Shown here one piece after another: positions 59,297 to 64,000 of a stretch of DNA of 64,000 nucleotides. Under the pieces are notes generated by a model, which worked only from the letters and a program-made list of their open reading frames with translations, made no database searches and was not told the DNA's origin. A program made the translations under genes and the position numbers. Positions within the stretch are counted from its first letter, which is position 1; every line of letters starts with the position of its first letter. The DNA comes from Apteryx mantelli (Eukaryota > Chordata > Aves > Apterygiformes > Apterygidae): positions 120,251,415-120,315,414 of the forward strand of contig NC_089979.1 of assembly GCF_036417845.1 (NCBI RefSeq), written 5' to 3'.

Positions 59297-62200
59297 GTAA
59301 GTACTGCCTTGCCCGGGTTGCCTCTGCTGCCACGTTTGAATAGAGCTCTGTGACAAATTCTTCTGGATCAACATTTTTCTGTTAAAAAAAAAAAGAAGAA
59401 GAAAAAGAAAAAAGGAAAAAAAAAAAGATGCGGTTATTCAGTTATCTGCCAGATGGAGTTTGTTTCAGCTGTATGTCTTTGTGGTGGTGTTCACTGTTTG
59501 TTTTTGTATAGATTCTTGCAAGGCATTTAGAAAAGATATTTTGAATTATGCCTGCCATCAGCTTTCTGGTATGGGGGGCAGTTATTTTCATTCCTTTGTG
59601 TCTCAGTGTAGCCACATCTCCTTATTTGTGAGAATATTTTTTTAATGTGGCAGTAAATATGCCTTAACTGGCATGTAGGTTTAGTTTTTGTTATTTAGCA
59701 AGTCAGACTTTAAAGCCCTTGCAATCTGTGAATCCAAAAGAGGGACACCACTTTGAACACCTTGCTTGTCTGTGTGGGCTTGCCTGATGTGTGTGGCAGC
59801 AGCTCTGTGAAAGTAAGATACACCTTTTTGTGAGGGGAGACAGTTTTCCTCTCACTTTCACTTCTCCTGTTTCAGCTGAGTCACTGTGGGGTGGCAGCCA
59901 GCTCAGCTAGTTTAACCTGAAAAGTTGCTGCCTAGTCTAGTGTGCAGTCTGGCCTGAGAGCCCTGTCCAGAGAGTGGTTCATCTGCCTGCCTTAGGCATC
60001 GGTTTTAGGATGTGGCTCCTTCTCCCCAAAGGGAGTCTGGACAGGCAGCTCAGACCAAATGCCTATTTGCTAGCTGGCATAGGTGAGGTTGATCCTGCTT
60101 CATGTGTCCAGCATGCATATCATGTTGGTCCTGTTGTATGTGCAGCATGTGGTGCAGACAGGAGGGTCTGAACTGTATCTCTGTAACACCATCTCTAGAG
60201 AAATTGCCTGGCAAAATGTGTTGGTTGCTGCAATGGCTGGCTGTCCCGCTGGGTGCCAAAAATGAGGGCATGGTGAAAGGGGAGAATGACAATTGTTTTA
60301 TTTATAGACATTGCTCACGTGCTACCGACCCTCCCCACCTTGCTGCCCCTGAAGCGCTATGGTTTTTCATCACTCTGTTTTTACTACGTATGTGATTTTT
60401 ACTAGCTGTAATGGCTTTGTCCTTCTGAGGGACTTCCTGTCAGAGCATTTGCTAGCATGAATGAGCCACGTTACACACCTTGCTTTGTGTTCTGTAAGCT
60501 GCACAGACAGAGGCACTGAGCCACGGGGAGACCAACAACATGTCTCTGCCTGCTTATTTTCAGCTGGTTATTGTGCTAGTGGTATCAGAATAGGAGCAGG
60601 GGTGGCAAGCTCTGCAAAATCTGCCTACAAAGCCTACTAAATAGTTAAACAAGCCTGGCAAATCTTCATGCTGCTTTTCATACCCAAGACATAGTCTGAA
60701 GCTTACTGAAGCTTATAGCGTGCTCCAGTGTATGAATTCTCCTAAGTGGCTTTTCAAGGAAGTCTGTGATAGAGCTAGAGTGAGCACCCTGGTCTCTTGA
60801 TGCCAATCCTGGCTGTATTTGTAACACAGTGTTTTTTGTATTCTGTTGTGTTAACTCTGGAGCTAGTAGCATATTTTTAGAAATGTAGCTATATATATGG
60901 CAGCAGTAAAAATAATAATAATCCATCTGGTGATTTGTATATAGCAGTTTGATTTTCCAAGATGAACTTTTTTTTTTTCTTTTCTGTGTTGCATTTAGAA
61001 TTGTAAACTCATCAGGACTGCAAGGGAATGTGTTTTATTTGGAGCTGTAAAGTGGGAACAAATATAGAAAGGTGTATGTGCTATTTAATGATACTTGAAC
61101 CTTGAACTCTGCTTGCTTCCCAGCTGTCCAGCAATGACTGGCTTCCCTCACCTATGTTTTCAGTAGAGCATTTCCCTGTCATCTGATTGAAGACAGGAAA
61201 ACTGAAAGAAAAGGGGTGTTTGCAGATGATGGCAGTTTCCTAGAGGCTCAGAAGTCAGCAGCTTGCTCTTTGTCTCCTCTAAATTAATTTGAGACCTTTT
61301 CCCGCAGAGATAGTTTGTGGCTCCATCCCAGGGCTTTGCTTCAGGAACTTTTTACCCTTTGTGTTCAGGAAGCCTCCAAATTGCCCTTCCACACCAACCT
61401 CCTGTTAAAAATAAGTTCAAGCTGCCTTAAATTTTTAAAATTACTACTGCACAACTGGTGCTTTAGAAATAAACGCTTTAGATCCTCATTTTAGAACTGA
61501 TTTTACCTTCTTTATTTGGAGACCAACACTACAGAGGTGTAAGTATTTACTTCCATTTATGTTTATATGTGTTTGGTTGAGACAGCTTAATCCCTTTCTA
61601 ATGAGGTAGATTGGTGAGAGCTGAAACAGCAGCTATTAGCTGCTTATTCTAAAAGGCAACCCTTTCCAAAGTTTTCCAATGCAGGACAAAATAGTTTGTC
61701 TTTTAGATGAGACTGAAAAAAGGGAAAGAAGCTTAGTTTAGCAAGGTGAAGCTGATTTTCCCTGTTACTCAGGTAGTAACTGAAGACTCTCTCTGGAGAT
61801 GTTCTGGGGCAAAGGATTTCAAAGGGAATGCTGCTGGTTAAAAAAAAAAGGGAGTAATGATAGAAAATACTGTATTTCACTATGAGAGAGGAAAAGGGGA
61901 ATGGAAGCCATCAGTTTAAGTCTACCATTTTACATGTATTCAATATATATAGGCAAGTTGTCTGCAGCAGTGGATGGACAGAAATCTTACTTTTTCTCAA
62001 ATCCCTCAAACATTGTGGTAGAAAACAAATTTTAACTACTGTCAGAAAACCAGAGAGAAGCAGATTTCCAAAAATCCACTCATTTGCAGTGAGACACACA
62101 CTAGGCTGGCTTTGCCTTACCCTTGCTGTGGCCAATTCTGCTGGTGCTCTGGGGCAGTGGTTTAGATGGCTGACACATGGCTGTGCGGTGTGCACTGGCT

Positions 62201-64000
62201 GGCCTGAGCCTTGCTGGGGCTGTGCCTCCCTCAAACGGTGCTGGGACACATCCTGCCCCAGGAGGGGATCATGGCTGTGGCCAGTTCAGGCATGTGTGTT
62301 TGTACACAGGTCCCGCTGCCAGGAGTGAGACTCAGTGACATTCCCTTCATGGAATAGGGATGATTTTATCCTTTTACCCGACATGGGTCTCGGTTCATTG
62401 CCATCCCCGAAGGTACAGGCTGTTGGAAGGTGGGCCATGTTGAAAAAGAGAAAAATAGTGATGCCAGGGACTCTGCTGGAATAAGTTAAATGCCAACATC
62501 TTGCAGAGGAAATGGAGGGGAGCCAGTTAGCAGATTTGAAGCGTTAAGCCAACCCATTTCTCGGGGAACGTGTGCTGGCAGCGATGCTACAACATACAGC
62601 CTCCCCACTTGACTGGGCTCTGCAGCAGGCAAAGGCAGGAGGCAAGGTGCTTAGCAAGCCGCTGCGCATGTCCCGCATTTCCCAGGGCTCAGGGTAAATC
62701 TGGCTCTTTTTCCTCCCAGTGGCCACGTTGCAGTGGGTTTCAGTAGAGCCCTGTTGGGGGATGTTGGGTTTTGGTTTTCCTTCCCCTCCTCCCAGAGCAT
62801 CTCTTCTGATTGCTCAGAATAAGCATATGATACCTTCCAGGATGTGTTAGCTTCTTTCCTTTTCAATCCGATCACTGGCAAGCGAACAATGACAAAAAGC
62901 ACCATACTATGCAGATCAAGGAAATGACTTCTCCCCTTCCCTCTCTGCTCCCAGGCGATTTGCTGGTAAAAGAGAAAAGGAAACATACTTCAGATGTTGC
63001 ACGTTTCTGGGAGCGCTGTTCCATTCTCTTTCCGGCCCTAGCCGTCACTGCAGTCCAACAATATTAGTACGGTTGTTTACTTGTTGGCTTGATGTTTAGA
63101 CTAGCTTTTTAGCATCTCTTGCGAATCATTCCTAATCATATTAGAATCAAGAAAAAGACTTTACATTGCTAGCAGTAAATGTCAATGCTACGTTTCAGCC
63201 TGTTTTAGAAACTCAGTGTTGGCCCATTTCTCCTCCCAGTAACATTTCAAGGCAAAGCTCCCTGTGACTTCCAGAGAGGCCGACTTAAATGCACTGCCCC
63301 CAGAAAACTGCCTGTAAACCTGGAGGCAAGCCACAGGTTTCACTTGGGCTTACAGGAGTATAAATGAGAGCATAATTTGGCTTATTATATACAGGAGGCT
63401 AGTTAAGAAAGCTCAAGTCCTTCCTATTTGTGTGGTGGCCTGTCCGTGCTAAGGAACACAAGCACTTTTTACCTCCTTGCTCCAGGTAGGTGTTTGGACC
63501 AAACCGTGTCCTAACTCCACCTTAGAGTAAGACCCAAGCAGAAAGAGTCGTGTCATTGCCTGTGCCCGTGTTTTGCACTAACATCAGGAATAGTTCTCAT
63601 ATATTCAGTGGCGAAAGAAGGCCAGGTTGTGCAGGTGGGAGCTACAGTACAGTGACAGAGGCCGCTGGGGATGGGGACCGGGGATGCCCATCTCACTGCT
63701 CCCACAGATGCACATGGCTGGGGCTGCAAGGACAGTTCAGGTGGATCCGGAGGAGGGTGTGCGTTGGTGTTGCAGGACTTCCTTGTATTTGAAGGAAAGT
63801 GGCACTGGAATGAGGCCTCATCGTAGGTGTGTTTTTCCTCGCGTATGCATACATCTATGAATGGCAAGGCTGCCAGCAAATCCTGCTTGGAAGAAATCCT
63901 CGCTTAAAGGGGCAGTTTCCTGTATTCCCCGTGCAGTCTGTAGCGATATAATGCACGAGTAGCTTTCTTAAGGTGCTTAGGAGTTGTAGGGCGTGTGTTT
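59297..64000 (+). other. LIMD1: Start of LIMD1 intron 2
   Basis: The sequence after the exon 2 donor contains a purine tract at 59384-59427. The next LIMD1 exon (expected to encode an RKLRGKAFY-type segment) was not found before the window end. Confidence 0.75.
59384..59427. repeat. Purine-only A/G-rich tract
   Basis: Forty-four bases of A with scattered G and no pyrimidine, about 90 bp after LIMD1 exon 2. It is a simple low-complexity tract. Confidence 0.88.

Overview
The window is vertebrate genomic DNA, most likely from a bird or at least a sauropsid. Split genes with GT-AG introns, a CpG-island promoter and truncated CR1 LINEs carrying the ATTCTGTG-type octamer tail support this. CR1 also occurs in crocodilians and turtles, so the class assignment is an inference.

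Two protein-coding genes are supported, both on the + strand and in the same order as on human 3p21.31. The first is the 3' half of LARS2, the mitochondrial leucyl-tRNA synthetase. Seven exons between 7319 and 29798 join in a single frame with intact splice sites. They include the KMSKS catalytic loop, the anticodon-binding helical domain and the native C-terminus. The second is the 5' part of LIMD1, an Ajuba-family LIM scaffold protein. It has a large first coding exon (45810-47190) behind a strong CpG island and a second exon (59195-59296) that begins the first LIM domain. Later LIMD1 exons and earlier LARS2 exons lie outside the window.

Layout: 1-7318 is LARS2 intron, starting with a badly decayed CR1 (1 to about 1888). 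7319-29798 holds the LARS2 exons and introns, with a younger sense-oriented CR1 at about 24425-25930 in the last intron. 29799 to about 30800 is the LARS2 3' UTR. About 30800-44980 is intergenic, with a GC-rich block near 36.3-39.3 kb, a perfect 49-bp tandem duplication and a short CR1 3' end at about 41968-42193. About 44980-45809 is the LIMD1 promoter and 5' UTR. 47191-64000 is LIMD1 intron 1, exon 2 and the start of intron 2.

The two genes do not form a functional unit. LARS2 acts in mitochondrial translation, while LIMD1 acts in cytoplasmic and nuclear scaffolding. Their adjacency is old synteny. I found no CRISPR array, operon, tRNA, rRNA or novel multi-gene system. The most interesting points are the architecture of the LIMD1 promoter and leader (hexanucleotide repeat, candidate 5' UTR intron, overlapping upstream ORF, candidate hypoxia element) and a diverged 61-bp direct repeat in the last LARS2 intron.
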